Notes under the pieces: generated by a model | What the model was told of the DNA's origin: nothing | Database searches by the model: none | Seen by the model: only the letters and a program-made list of their open reading frames with translations | Shown here: in pieces, positions 1 through 12,030 of the stretch | Numbering within the stretch: position 1 is the first letter of the stretch | Layout of the letters: each line of letters starts with the position of its first letter | Assembly (NCBI GenBank): GCA_030549175.1 | Contig: JAUKUA010000007.1 | Coordinates: 2,728,001-2,792,000 of the forward strand | DNA length: 64,000 bases | Reading direction: 5' to 3' | Origin: Lasiosphaeris hirsuta | Lineage: Eukaryota > Ascomycota > Sordariomycetes > Sordariales > Lasiosphaeriaceae | Program-made: the position numbers and the translations under genes

Positions 1-895
1 TCATGAAACAGCATCGAAGGTGACAGTGGGGTGGTAGCGATGGAAGAAAAATACAGTCCTCGAGACTTGACACGCAAATTAGGTTATTGGACATACATTC
101 TAACCGTCGCTCAATAGCACCCAGTGACATTGAAGCCTTACTTTTGCTGTCTTATGCATCGGTTTCCTATAGCAACTCTGTTACAAAATATATGTTGTAT
201 TTTCTCGAGGTCCAACGCACTTCCTAACGCTATTAGAAATCTGTGCCCCAGGCATCACAGCACTTGATTAGGGTTGTTCAAGGTCAGCGATAGCTATCCG
301 TAGTTTGCTAGCTTGACCATCACATCAGCCTCCAAGGCAATGAATGCCCTGGAACTGTCCCTCGTGGTCTAAAATTTACCGCCGGGGAAGACCTCATATA
401 TTTCGATGAATATTCTGCCGTCTTTCCAGGTCCTTCTGTTATAATTAAGATGTGAGGATTTACTGTCTGGCCTCTGGAATTGTATATTTCTGCCAGTTCT
501 GCGAGCCGTTTTTCTTTCGTCGCTTTGACAGCTGAGTCGTTTCGTCATTAGATTATCAGACTCTTCTAGCGTGACCCGTCTTCGCTTTACAGGCACTCCT
601 TGGCAGCTGTTGTGGGGTTATCCTTCCAGGCACTGTGCGCACTGGAGCAACAAACGGTAGTCAACTCCGGGAAGAAACGGGCCAATCCGAACGAGGCATC
701 AGTCAGACCACGCCAAATTCCCGAAGCTGAGGCCTTCCCGCCCCGAAAAAAGCTCGTTGTGCATGACTTCACACCTCTCCCACAAGCAACGACGACGAAA
801 GGAGCTCTAGGCCAACATTCCCGCGGGCGACTCAATTGGACCCATCTCCCCTCCCACCATTGTGTCTCGAGCCTCGAGCCCACCACCTTTCCACA
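1..895. other. Left flank and cox5 promoter, no gene seen
   Basis: No ORF here has a recognisable product. The last 250 bases are the upstream region of the cox5-like gene. The short ORFs on both strands overlap each other and show no family motif. Confidence 0.5.
682..839 (+). promoter_or_regulatory. Candidate CCAAT-box pair upstream of cox5
   Basis: CCAAT lies at 682-686 and its reverse complement ATTGG at 835-839, about 210 and 57 bases before the cox5 ATG. The fungal CCAAT-binding complex (Hap2/3/5, AnCF) commonly controls respiratory genes. The pentamers are seen; binding is inferred, and so short a motif can occur by chance. Confidence 0.3.
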
Positions 896-1750
896 ATGAT
901 GCGCAACGCCTCGTCCAGAATGTTGCGCAACGCTATCGTGCGCGCCGCCCGTCCGTCGACGTCGGCCCTCAGCTGCCGCGCTGCCTCCACCGCCATCTCG
1001 AACCCGACGCTTGCCAACATCGAGAAGAGATGGGAGTCCCTGCCTCTCCAGGAGCAGGCCGATCTCTGGATGTCCCTACGAGATCGCATGAAGGAGAGCT
1101 GGACCGAACTTACCATCGCCGAGAAGAAAGCTGGTAAGTTGCAGACATCAATGCCAAGCTCATTTGTCCACTGCACAAACGATCGCGATGAGGCATCATC
1201 AATTAGCTATTTCTGCCTAAGGATCAAGCCGAAGCAGGTTCTAGCGACCGGCCAGATTTGTTTTTACGGGCTTGGGAGGTCAATTGATGAGGACCATGAG
1301 GGGGAGCTTGCCTCACGAAACTCTCCTCACCTCGATTGGAATTATGCATGCACCGAAGTGAACCGACCACTAATCTCGATTGTTGTGCTACAGCCTACTA
1401 TATCGCCTTCGGTCCCCACGGCCCCCGTTCTGCGGATCCCCCCAACGAGAACCAGAAGGTTGCTCTATACGTCGGCCTCGCCCTCGTTGCTAGCTTTGTT
1501 CTCTTTGCTGCCGCTAGAGCGTTTGCCAACCCGCCGCCGCCGACCATGACCAAGGAGTGGCAAGAGGCAACGAACGAGTATCTGAAGGTACGGAGACCCT
1601 TCACGCCACCTCATAGTGTGATTAATGTTATGGCTTTCGAGGCTAACCATGTTGTCTCCATAGGGCCAAAACTCGGACCCGTTGACGGGTATCTCATCAG
1701 AGGGATACGATGGCAAGGGCCACGTCCAGTCGCCGTCGGAGAGAGCATAA
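896..1750 (+). CDS. cox5: Cytochrome c oxidase subunit 5 (COX IV family), mitochondrial
   Basis: Nuclear-encoded subunit of respiratory complex IV in the mitochondrial inner membrane, homologous to animal COX IV. I infer three exons, 896-1133, 1394-1587 and 1664-1750, with introns of 260 and 76 nt that begin GTAAGT and GTACGG and end in AG; the sum is 172 residues. The N-terminus is Arg/Ser/Ala-rich without acidic residues, as in a mitochondrial presequence (about residues 1-30). The matrix part has the family pattern LPLQEQADLW. Exon 2 encodes AYYIAFGPHGPR followed by one membrane helix around residues 100-122. Exon 3 encodes the short tail with GQNSDPLTGISSEGYDGKG, typical of fungal Cox5. 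Two ATGs are adjacent at 896 and 899 and either could be used. Splicing is required: without it the first exon runs into unrelated sequence. Confidence 0.92.
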
Positions 1751-3661
1751 ACGGACCTAGCTTTCCTTTGTTGATAGAAACAGCACTCCTTATCGGGCAT
1801 CGCCTATGTACCACGAACCGGGAGGAATCTCGGGAACGGAGCATTGAACTTGGAGGGGTCGATCCTGGGTTGTGTATATATTGTACAACGCTGGCAATGC
1901 GATATCGTTACTTTGTCAGTGCATCACCTCCATGGTCGTCGAAGAATTTCCCCCTTCCAGTGGAGGGGACGTTTCTACGATTTTCCGCTATTGGGATCAA
2001 TCCACGGCCCTGGGTGGCAGCTGGAGAAACCTTGATCAACACCACGGCACAGCGGTGACGATTGGACGAGTAAAACTGAAGGAAGGGTCATTATCTTGCT
2101 TTCTCGTCCCTAGACTTGGGCAATAGCGTAGCCGCACGTGTTTACGCTCCCCGGTCCCCCCGGCCAACATCCCAGGTATTGCCTTTAGAGCACGAGTACT
2201 ACAACGATAACTAATCATACCACCACTTACCTCCATGAGGGAGCACCCTGCACGGGGCGCAGCGGGGCTTCGTTATCTGTCTTTCTGTAAGTGTGCAAAA
2301 GAATGGTCTGCATATAGGTAGGCTCTGTCATGTTCATGAGAAAAGAGGTCTAATAGAAGGCTAGAACCTATGTCCCTACCGATCGGGATGAAACACACAA
2401 GGCCAACCAGATGTTGTGACATGTGATTCTCGCACAGGTAATTGCTCTTGTATTTCGTGGAACGGCAGGCCCGAATGGATGAGCCACGATTAGTAGTTGT
2501 AGTGTCAGGATGTGCCTTGGTTATCGGGCACTCAGAGGTGTATGTGTATCATATCAACAGACTTGAACCGATGATGAAATCAGAGAGACTGCATCCAACA
2601 ACTTGCTCACTGCAGCCGCCTTGAGGTCTGATACCGACCCACCATCAACATCATTTGCACATGAATTTCATACCTACAGCTCCAGCACGAGTCCCAATGC
2701 TCAACTCTGATTCGCTTGCAGCTCCGTGCAGATAGGCAACGCAAGGCACGCAAGGCACGCAAGGCACGGGCTTTGATATCAGCCGGGCAGCAAATCCTAG
2801 GTTCTGGGCCTTGACTGATGCAACCCAAAGGAGCTCCTCCCAAGTGCGGCTCAGAAGGCATTGCAAAGAACTCGCGAGGAAATATTTTCGACATTGTGAT
2901 TTCTCGCGCGCGATTGCCAGGCCGACACTTCTAACCCCAGCCCCAGCCCCAACACCTTGCACCGCACCTGCCGGGCGAAGAGCCGCGAGTTGACTGATGG
3001 AGTGACGTCGCAGTGCGCTGGATCGAAACTTCCCCGGATTATCCTGTGTCGTGAGGGCAGCACCCTATTGGCGGAAAATCGTCGGCGTCGCTAAGTTGGC
3101 CCGAGATGATGTACTCAGTACCAGTTCCAGCCAAGCCTGCTCCAAGCTCGCCGATTTTGCCGGTAATCCAGGGTCTCAGTGAAGAGTCGTTCCAATGGCC
3201 ACAGCCAGTCGCTGCCAGTACAGTGGGCGCGCTCAGATCAGCTCTTGTTGAGGGGACGTGGGGGCAGATCGCTCTTTTCCCCTTCGCCAATTCGCGACTA
3301 TAGGTGACGACCAGACGAAAGGACCCATCATGTCTCCTCCATCCCATCCTCTCATTCTCAGCTCTCATTGTTCTGATACAGAACCTCGAACAAGATCTAG
3401 CGTTGCTGTTATTCCTCTTTTGTTGCGCTTGGGCTAGCCGAACTCTGCCCTCCTCGCCTGACGGTCAATCTATACACGAGCTTTGTCTTGGTGGCTTTTA
3501 GGGGGTCTCGCGCAAATACGATACCTAGCGTCTCTGTCTAAGCGTCTCTCTAGGTCTGGCCTTCGTCCCTCACCTGCCGCCTAAATTGCTCAACCCCCCG
3601 CCGCAGCAACGCGACTCATTGCGCTTCCCACACTACTAGGGCTTCAGTCCCTTGGCTCGAG
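1751..3661. other. Intergenic region between cox5 and gut2
   Basis: No supported gene. ORFs are short and lack codon bias. It holds the cox5 3' end and, from about 3300, the CT-rich promoter and leader of gut2. A small tandem repeat lies at 2741-2767. Confidence 0.5.
2741..2767. repeat. 9-bp tandem repeat, three copies
   Basis: The unit GCAAGGCAC occurs three times head to tail with no mismatch, preceded by a partial copy. It lies in intergenic DNA and has no evident function. Confidence 0.8.
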
Positions 3662-3736
3662 GTAAGTTTGAGTCTCAAAGTATTTTTTGGCCTTTTATCG
3701 CCCTATTCTTTTAGACGGTAGCTGACCCCGGCCCAG
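3662..3736 (+). other. Probable intron in the 5' leader of gut2
   Basis: A 75-nt segment starts GTAAGT, carries a CTGAC branch-point motif at 3722-3726 and ends CCCAG. It lies about 170 bases before the gut2 start codon inside a CT-rich leader. All three splice signals match the coding introns in this window, so a 5' UTR intron is likely. No transcript evidence is available. Confidence 0.6.
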
Positions 3737-3905
3737 AGTCTCGGTGTCCTTTTGGTTGCATCTCCTTGGCAGCGTCTCCTGCGTCATTGGGTGGAGCTCT
3801 CAAAGAACGCCCGTCGCACTCTCTCCTTTCGTCACATCCTTTCGCTCGCCGTCCTGCACCCCATTATAAACAGTTAGCTGTTTGCTGTTCTTTGCCGAGT
3901 TGTCC

Positions 3906-6001
3906 ATGTCGAGATTCCTGAGAGCGCGGCGGCTGCTCGCTCCTGCCGTCATCGCTGGTGCAGCTGGTGGCATATTCTATTATAGCTACCGCCCACGCAA
4001 CATCCCTGGCTACGATGGGCCCGCTGTCCCCCCTCCCATCTTTGGCGCCGATGGCACGTTCAAGCTGCCTCGCTTCCCCCGGATCAAGTCGCGCGCTGAG
4101 CAGATCGCCGAGCTCAAGAAGAGCAACACCGGAGCTCCGAACGACGAGTACGATGTCCTAGTCATCGGCGCCGGTGCCACAGGCGCAGGGGTGGCCCTTG
4201 ATGCCGCCACCCGCGGACTCAGGGTCGCCATGGTCGAGCGTGACGACTTCAGCTCCGGTACCAGCAGCAAGAGCACCAAGCTCGTCCATGGCGGCGTGCG
4301 CTATCTCGAGAAGGCCGTCTGGAATCTGGACTACGCCCAGTATGAACTTGTCAAGGAGGCGCTTAAGGAGCGCAAGTACTTCTTGCAGACCGCACCACAT
4401 CTAAGCATGTGGTTGCCCATCATGCTGCCACTAGACAGCTGGTGGAAAGTCCCGTATTACTGGGCGGGAACCAAGTTCTACGACCTTCTTGCTGGCAGTG
4501 AGGGCATCGAGAGCTCCTACTTCTTGACCAAAAGCAAGGCTGTCGATGCTTTCCCCATGCTCAAGCAGACTGACCTCGTCGGTGCGCTCGTCTACTACGA
4601 CGGAGCCCACAATGACTCCAGGATGAATGTCTCTATCGGTATGACTGCTGCACTGTACGGCGCCACCGTCGTGAACCACATGGAGGTCATCGACCTCCTG
4701 AAGAATGAGAACGGCAAGCTCTGTGGTGCCACGCTGAAGGACAAAGTCCCGGAGCGAGACGGACAAAAGACAGCACCATTCAACATCAAGGCCAAGTGCA
4801 TTATCAACTGCACCGGCCCTTTCACTGACGGTGTGAGAAAGATGGATGACCCCAAATGCAAAGAAATTGTGGCCCCTGCTTCGGGTGTGCACATCATCCT
4901 TCCTGGATATTACAGCCCTGGCAAGATGGGACTGATCGACCCCAAAACATCAGACGGAAGAGTCATCTTCTTCCTACCTTGGCAAGGCAACACAATCGCG
5001 GGCACAACAGATGAGCCTGCCGAGATCTCAAATAACCCACTGCCAGATGAAAAGTCCATCCAGTGGATTCTCAACGAGGTCAGCCATTACCTGTCTCCAG
5101 ATATCAATGTCCGCCGAGGTGATGTACTCGCGGCCTGGTCGGGCCTTCGGCCGCTCGTCAAGGACCCCAAGGCCAAGAATACCGAATCCCTCGTCCGGAA
5201 CCATCTAATCGACATATCTGATTCAGGTCTTATCACCTGTGCCGGCGGCAAGTGGACCACATACCGGCAGATGGCTGAGGAGTGCGTCGACGCTGCCATC
5301 CAAGAGTTCGGCCTGCGAACACGTAACGTCACAGACGCCCCACGGGTAAGCGGCACCGAAGCTATTGATGATGGTGCCGATCTCGATGGATCATGCCAAA
5401 CGCACCGCGTGCGGCTCATCGGCGCCCACGGGTTCAGCAGAACCCTCTTCATCCACCTCATCCAGCACTTTGGAGTGGAGACCGAGGTTGCCAAGCACCT
5501 CACCGAGAGCTACGGCGATCGCGCATGGACAGTGGCCGCATTGTGCCGCGCAACTGACAAGCGATTCCCTGCCCGCGGTGAGCGCATCTCGCAGTTGTAT
5601 CCGTTCGTCGACGGCGAGGTGAGGTACGCCGTGCGCCATGAGTATGCGCAGACGGCGGTGGATGTGTTGGCGAGGCGCACAAGGTTGGCATTTCTAAATG
5701 CGCAGGCGGCGTTGGAGGCGCTACCCAAGATTATTGATATCATGAGTGAGGAGCTGAAGTGGGACCGGAAGAGACAGGATATGGAGTGGAAAGAGAGTAA
5801 GTTTTGTTAACCCGAGCCGTGGGAGCTGATTAGCTGACAGTGATTGCCCCAGCTGTCTCGTTCCTCGAGTCGATGGGGTTGCCGCAGCCGATGCTTACCG
5901 CGACGAGGAAACAAGTGGAGCAGCGCAAACTCGACTTTTCGACGTCACTTGAGTACAGGATGTATTCAAGACATGACAAGACTGTGGAGGAGGAGCTATA
6001 G
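3906..6001 (+). CDS. gut2: FAD-dependent glycerol-3-phosphate dehydrogenase, mitochondrial
   Basis: Oxidises glycerol-3-phosphate to dihydroxyacetone phosphate and passes electrons to ubiquinone. It serves glycerol use and the glycerophosphate shuttle on the outer face of the mitochondrial inner membrane. The inferred protein has 679 residues from exons 3906-5796 and 5853-6001; the 56-nt intron starts GTAAGT and ends CCCAG. The second exon restores the C-terminus that reading through the intron would cut. Residues 11-27 form a short hydrophobic stretch after an Arg-rich start, fitting mitochondrial import. The FAD dinucleotide motif GAGATGAG is at residues 88-95, followed by the family signature around SKSTKLVHGGVRYLEKA. 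I chose the ATG at 3906 (MSRFLRARR) over the one at 3882 because it begins the targeting sequence. Length is close to yeast Gut2. Confidence 0.95.
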
Positions 6002-8340
6002 TTCGGAGGTGTGTCGTAGTAGTGTAGGAGGAGAGCAGAAGGAGAACTGCGGAGAGGAGAAACAAAACAATGCTCACATCTCTCGGAACACTCACATCGG
6101 ACGGCGTTTAAATTAGACGGGTTAGGCATTTATGGCGGCACCTATGGTTTGGCATGTACCGAGTACTTTTGTCTGTGATAGAATAAGTACTTTAATATCA
6201 TCTGTTTAGCTTGTGTGGAAATAATGTCGCCGATGGATGTCCACTCGTTCGGCTGAGGACAGGCTGAAGTAAAGTGAAGTTTGTTTATGATGTTGGGAGT
6301 ACATATCCATGCATTCTACCAGTGTGGCTTGGGATGCTAGCAGAGGACTTCTGGCTAAACGAAAACACGGTGAATAGGAAGAGAAGACAAGATTCTACCG
6401 CTAGCTACCTTACAGAATGACAAACAGTAAGCCGGCACACTACTGTCGGGAGGGTAACACCGCTTCACTGCCTGGGCCTTGTTAAGGCAGAGCCCTCCAA
6501 ATATCCTCCTTGTACACCACCACTTGTTGTTTTAGCTCAGTACTAAGCCGCCTTTCCCCTTTCACCACATCATATATCTCCACTCCCTATAAGCCTGCCT
6601 TGTTTACACTAACCATCCAAACCACACATGCCCCTTGTCTTTGGTATCTAACCCCTATCGTGTCACGTCACGGTATCATCCCTGTTTAAGTACATATATC
6701 ATGTTACGACTATCCACCATCCCTTGAGTTTACCTATCTCTTTCATTCCTCAACTCTCCTCGTTGCCATGTATCAGTGGCTACTAGCAGCTTCCATTTCT
6801 TATCGGTATATTTACATGTCTCCGTGCGGAAAATCGCATCCTCCTTTGAAGTTGTTCAGTTTAGCAGTTCTCCCACAGTAACAACTCCGCGTGGACTCCA
6901 GCCCCATGCTGCCGTCGAATCTGGCAGATATGACACAGGATCTCGGCACTGGCAGCCACAAATTACAGTTTACCCGTTCATCTCAGTGAGAAAATATTCT
7001 AAATGCTACTGTCTCTTGGTTTGACCCTATTCAGACGAAAACTCTGTAAAAAAAGAAAGAAAAAGAAAAAGAGCCCAGGCTAAAGTGTCACGCGGCGTTG
7101 ATCAAGGTTCTCGTCGCTTGTCATCAATCAACTACCACAAAACAGGGGTCTTAGCTAAAAACAATAAATTATATTTGCTGGACCATAATGTAGAAGCTCT
7201 TCTGTATTTAGGAAACTTATCCGGCACATGTCCTGCTAAAGTGATCAGTCATTGACCTGGTCGTGTATCTTGTTGTGACGAATTGCCCCCGGGCTGCAGC
7301 TCGCAGACGTCGGCGAGGTGCCAAGTCTCGAGGCACCCACCTGCCTATTGATAGACGAATTCCTAATTGTATGCGATATAATACGTCGCGTCTCCTAGAC
7401 GTCGTGAGGCTTCATACAGCATCTTGGTAGGGTATAAAAGGGGATATGCCCCCTGATGCGAATGTGTGGCTCGGAAAGTGTTGATGCTTGCTGTATTTGA
7501 TCGGGCTGCATCGAGAAACACCCGTGCCCGGGTCCGGTATCCGCACAGCAGTGAGAAGCCGAGGTAGATTATCCATAGACTCGCTACTGTGATTAATGTG
7601 CATGAATTGTGTTGCTGAGCATGAGTCGAGTCGAAACCGATGAAGATTTGTCGGCCCATCTCTTGTTGATGTAGGGGGATTCGGGGTGTTATTAAACCGA
7701 TTGAAAGTACATTAAGTCTCCGAGGTTCCCTTTTATTGCGGGCTTCTACCGCTCTTTTTAGGGTTATGAAGCCTAGAAGCGATAGTTAGGACGCTGAGAG
7801 GCTGGCTATGGGCTCTTACTGAGAGCCATGGGAGCCAAGAGAGGGGGGCATATGTGACAAAGCTCGGTGTGCAGATATGTATGCGAGTACGGCAGAGACA
7901 GAGGAGAAACCAGCTGGCCCGTCCTGTATACTATCCTGTGACACGCCGAAATACCACAACAGCGGCAGCCGACTCCCGACGCCGGGGGGCCGAGAGGCCA
8001 CCGGCCAGCCTTGAGAGACGCGGCATCCGGCTCAGCCCCCATCGCCCTCAACACACCCTCTCGCAAGAGACCCAATCGCGGACCAAAGAGCCCGTGTTGT
8101 ATTCACGGGTCTCTTCTGCCCAGTAATAGTCCAGCACCCTTTGGGAGAGCAGGCCGGGCAGCCAGGGGCTCGATTTGTCATCTGGATCTGACCGACTTAC
8201 ACGCCGCTCGGCCACGGGCGTATTGTTCGCGAAAGTCCTTCCCAAAACTGGAGCGGGCATATGCGCGATCAACAAGGCAAATAAAACGCAGTGCTCCATC
8301 ACTAGGCCGGAGCTACGCAATCTCACACACATGCGGCCCC
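6002..8340. other. AT-richer intergenic DNA after gut2, no gene seen
   Basis: This stretch is richer in A/T than its surroundings. It contains only short overlapping ORFs without motifs. The first few hundred bases are probably the gut2 3' UTR. No transposon ORF, tRNA or inverted terminal repeat was recognised. Confidence 0.5.
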
Positions 8341-8365
8341 ATTATCTTCACCGCGTCGCTGTCGG

Positions 8366-8380
8366 CCCCCCCCCCCCCCC
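8366..8380. repeat. Poly-C tract (about 15 nt)
   Basis: Uninterrupted run of C on the plus strand in intergenic DNA, the first of four long G/C runs between 8.3 and 11.9 kb. Confidence 0.9.
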
Positions 8381-9285
8381 AACCTAACGCCATCCAGCAC
8401 AGCGCGGCCAAGCCCTCCAACAAGTGCCCACTCACAAGCCGGCCGGCCGCAACTCCCAAGTGATCGGCGCCAACCGCCCCAATGCCGCGAGCCTCCTTCC
8501 CAGTTGAGCCCCCGAAACCAAACAAACCACAAAGCTGAGAGAAACTCCCCACGGCTCTGAGTGCAGCACGAGGGGAGGGCGGGGGTACATCACGATGGTC
8601 CCTTTCGGCATGGACTGGGCAGAGCCAGCGTGACCCCAGCTAGGAAAACAGCTCCCTAGCCCGGTCTCGAGCACCCGAAGCACAAATTCTGTGGTAGCAA
8701 AGGCAGATAGATAGGCGGGGAGGAAGGGGTCCGTTACATCGCCGCCGCCAAAAATACGCAACACACATTTATACTCAAGAAGTGAGTGACCCTCGGCTGC
8801 CGGACGGGGCTGGGTAGCGCACATTGCGCGCGCTGCGACGGTGCGGCAGCGGCGGGAGATTGTGGGAAAGGGGTCACCCCTGAGCGGGGAGGTCACATCA
8901 ACATTGTTGATACATGGTTCGCGCGCAGGTCTCTGGGTGGTTATGGACGGCGCTTGCTATTGTTCGGAGATCGACCGAGTGCGTTGGAGGGGCATGTATG
9001 TAACCATCCCGATGGGGGCCGGTTTTTCTTTTTGGCATGTCATGTTTTTCGCAGTATTTTTCACAGCTCTGTTTTCTGCAGGTGGCAAGGATCCTTATCC
9101 TTTCAGGATACCGTCGAGAAGTCCATGCTCCAACATGGACATTGGGACTCGAGGAAAAAAACCCCCAAAAAAATCACAAATCAATACCAAGCCCACATCC
9201 TGTTTCATGTCCTCTCGTTCGCCGCCTCATCCTCCAACCTAGCTGGCGCTGCCTACCTATTTAGGAAGTTGGCAAACGCTCCCAA

Positions 9286-9297
9286 GGGGGGGGGGGG
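9286..9297. repeat. Poly-G tract (about 12 nt)
   Basis: Uninterrupted run of G on the plus strand in intergenic DNA. Confidence 0.9.
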
Positions 9298-9625
9298 TTC
9301 CTTTGGCGGTCAGGTACACCATTGGACGCGAGGTGCCGGACGGAGGATGGAACCTGGTCAGCACCAGGACGCCAAAAATCGCATCGGGCAAGAGAGGGAG
9401 ATGATGGACGACATCTCAATGAATAGGATAAGCCGATATGGCAGAGAAGGCCCATTGCACGCCCTACCTGGAAGCAGCTGACAGTGGTGCCGGACAAGTG
9501 CCGAGCTGGCCGCCCTGCTGCTAGCGCGTGCATCGCCCAGCCCTGAGCATGTAATCGCACATGCCCCTGATCCTGGAGATTGGGGACATGCTAGATCTGA
9601 ATGTCATGGAATGTGTATCGTGAGG

Positions 9626-9678
9626 GTGCGTCGTGCGTCGTGCGCCGTGTGTTGTGTGTTGTGTGTCGTCCGTCGTCT
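9626..9678. repeat. Degenerate GT/CGT-rich simple repeat
   Basis: Repeated variants of GTGYGTC and GTGTGTT over about 50 bases, with strong G/T bias on the plus strand. Probably a decayed microsatellite. Confidence 0.6.
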
Positions 9679-10708
9679 GAGTGGCAGTGCGGGCCCCTTC
9701 CCCCCCTGTGACATTGCAAGTCCACAGGAGCACGCTATTTGTTCAACGCATACCCAATAGCCGCCTCGCCTGAGCTTCTGGAAACACGGCTGGAATCTTC
9801 TGCCCATTTTACATGCGCATCCGGCCGTCGCTATCGCAGAAACGGAAGCGCGATCGGGTTAGATCATACCATGGACGCGCCATATAAGCCGCCTTGACCG
9901 CAGAGCTAAGTCCGACGGAGCATGAGGAGCCGACGCTGCGCAAAACAGGCCACGTGTTGGGTAGGCTCCAGCTGGATGGTCGGATGGTGCTTGGCAGGGC
10001 CCCGAGGAACCCACCCCATAAGCTGATAAAACATGAAGGTCGCACAGAGATTCCCGCGTTCTAGAAGATGTGGAGTCGGAACCAAAGAAAATAGCGTGTC
10101 ATCGGCCCGGGTAAGAGGAGTGAGCCACAAGTCAGTGGCAGAAGAAAAAAAATTCTAGAATGGCGCAGGGGAAGGATGGGAAAGGGGTGGAAAAGGGGGG
10201 CTGGGCGGGATCTCCGTGGCATCTTCGGCATGGCCCGGACACCCCAGGAACGACATCGATATTTGGCAGTCGATCTACCCGTCATGACATCGCACATTAC
10301 GCACTACGGATAGCACTATTATTAGTGTGCAATTGAACACAGAAGAGATGGTATCTTGGGCGGCTACCGACGGCGTCCCTTTTCCTTGCAGCGTTGGGTG
10401 CTCCGTAGTGTGTGAAGTATTGAAGAAAAATCTTCAGCCTCCTCTTCTCCACGTGGGCAAATCGGGCAAAGCTTGGCACCGCAAAGAAGACAGGGCATCT
10501 GGCCCGTGGCTTGGATTCGGGTTGCAGTCTCCAACGCGTTCGGCGCGATTGCTCATTGAGCTGAACCAAGCAGCGACAGCGACGAGTGGTTGCCGTCCAG
10601 ACGGCCTGATAGAAGCTACGACGGTCATTGGCCACTCAGCAGCAGTTCACTTTCGTCAGCTGGTGTTTATATTGGCTATGATGTGACAGCCTCGTCGTAT
10701 CAATTTCG

Positions 10709-10725
10709 CCCCCCCCCCCCCCCCC
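10709..10725. repeat. Poly-C tract (about 17 nt)
   Basis: Uninterrupted run of C on the plus strand in intergenic DNA. Confidence 0.9.
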
Positions 10726-11834
10726 GCCATTCTGTTGCTGGTGATAGAAGTGTATTAATCTCTCTGCAGGAATTGCATTATTAATCCTTCCCAAGGCTGA
10801 GGATAATCTGTTTAACCGCCGCCTCGTCGCGTCCACGACTCGGAAGACTGCGTGGGGCGGAAGGGCCTTGTCCTATTGCTTGTTCTTCGTTCTTGGTACT
10901 TACATCTTCCGTCTTATCATCGATGGCGGCTCTTGATTGAATTCTTGGCAAATACGAGGAAATGGCTGTGATGCAATGCGTCTTGCAGCAAGGCAACTAA
11001 CTGTCTTTGGGTCTTCACGTGTTGTACGGATTACATCGCTAAATCTCGTGGCCTCACGTCGTTCGCCATTCGCCTGTGTGTGTCCGCCCCCATGTCAACT
11101 TGGACTGCGAGCTGTCATTCACAGGCGACGTGTGCCCAGCGAAGCGAATGGCGATGTGTGTGCTGATCGGTGTGATGAGAACGAACCATGCTGCTGCCCC
11201 TCATCGGAACTTAGCCTAGCGCCGAATCCAACAGCCAACACCAACCACCATTTTTTTCTTCTTATGAGACAAGCCGTTGGAGCTTTGCCGCCTCGCATTC
11301 GCTCGCAAACAACAAACGGCACGATAACAGCCGCACCAGGTTTCAATTTTGTGCGAATTCCTCGGGTGGACAAGCTCGAAGCAGAGTCGGTGGCACTGGC
11401 GGCATCTCCGTCGCTGCTATGTGTGCATACACATACGGATACCATCGCCGACAACAGCCCGCCAGGGTATCTGTCTGTCCGAGGGAGGCAATGGCTGGCA
11501 TGGGGTGGAACGGCCGTGGCTTGCTTGTCTGTATCGAGCCAGGCCCTGTCCCTGCCCGCTGGTTGGTCGTACCACGGCTGGCCACAGGCGAGACAAAGAG
11601 CGAGGGTTGCTAGTGCAGCCCGCAAGGAAGTATTCTAGAAACCTGCCACAAACGGTCTGCCTCCTCACCCTCGTACTGATTGTGAACCCACCCGATTTGG
11701 ATGGTCACTTGATGCCGCCCAGGGGCGCTGTCGGAGGAGGGGACGGAAAAGGAGAGGCGACAGAAGCAGAACAAAATAAAACTTCAGTCTTGCATCACAC
11801 CCGTTTTGAGGAGGACGGGATACAGCGTTAGATT

Positions 11835-11854
11835 GGGGGGGGGGGGGGGGGGGG
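11835..11854. repeat. Poly-G tract (20 nt)
   Basis: Longest homopolymer of the window, with 20 consecutive G on the plus strand in intergenic DNA. Such a run can form quadruplex structures and is also a common place for assembly length errors. Confidence 0.9.
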
Positions 11855-12030
11855 CCTGCAGCTGCCGCCCTGCACCCGCATTGAAACCGCTGGGGATTAG
11901 AGGTCTTCGTGGACGTGTGAGACAAGTGCAGAAAGAGCGAAAGAGGCCGCAGAACCCGAATAACCGCCGTATTGGCACGCGTCAGCTTGTGGAAGGGCTG
12001 AAAGTAATCTGTGGTGCAGGCTAGTGTACT

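Larger units (their letters stand above)
8341..12030. other. Gene-free stretch with long G/C homopolymers
   Basis: No supported gene. The longest ORFs (8786-9481 and 10937-11638, plus strand) overlap other open frames, have no recognisable domain and show no fungal gene codon bias. Four homopolymer runs of 12-20 G or C fall here at spacings of about 0.9-1.4 kb, with a GT-rich degenerate repeat near 9626-9678. Confidence 0.5.

Noticed and set aside
8786..9481. 231-codon plus-strand ORF
   Set aside because: Crosses a poly-G run, overlaps other open frames, and has no motif or codon bias.
10937..11638. 233-codon plus-strand ORF
   Set aside because: Open frames exist on both strands here, and the translation has no family signature or plausible start context.
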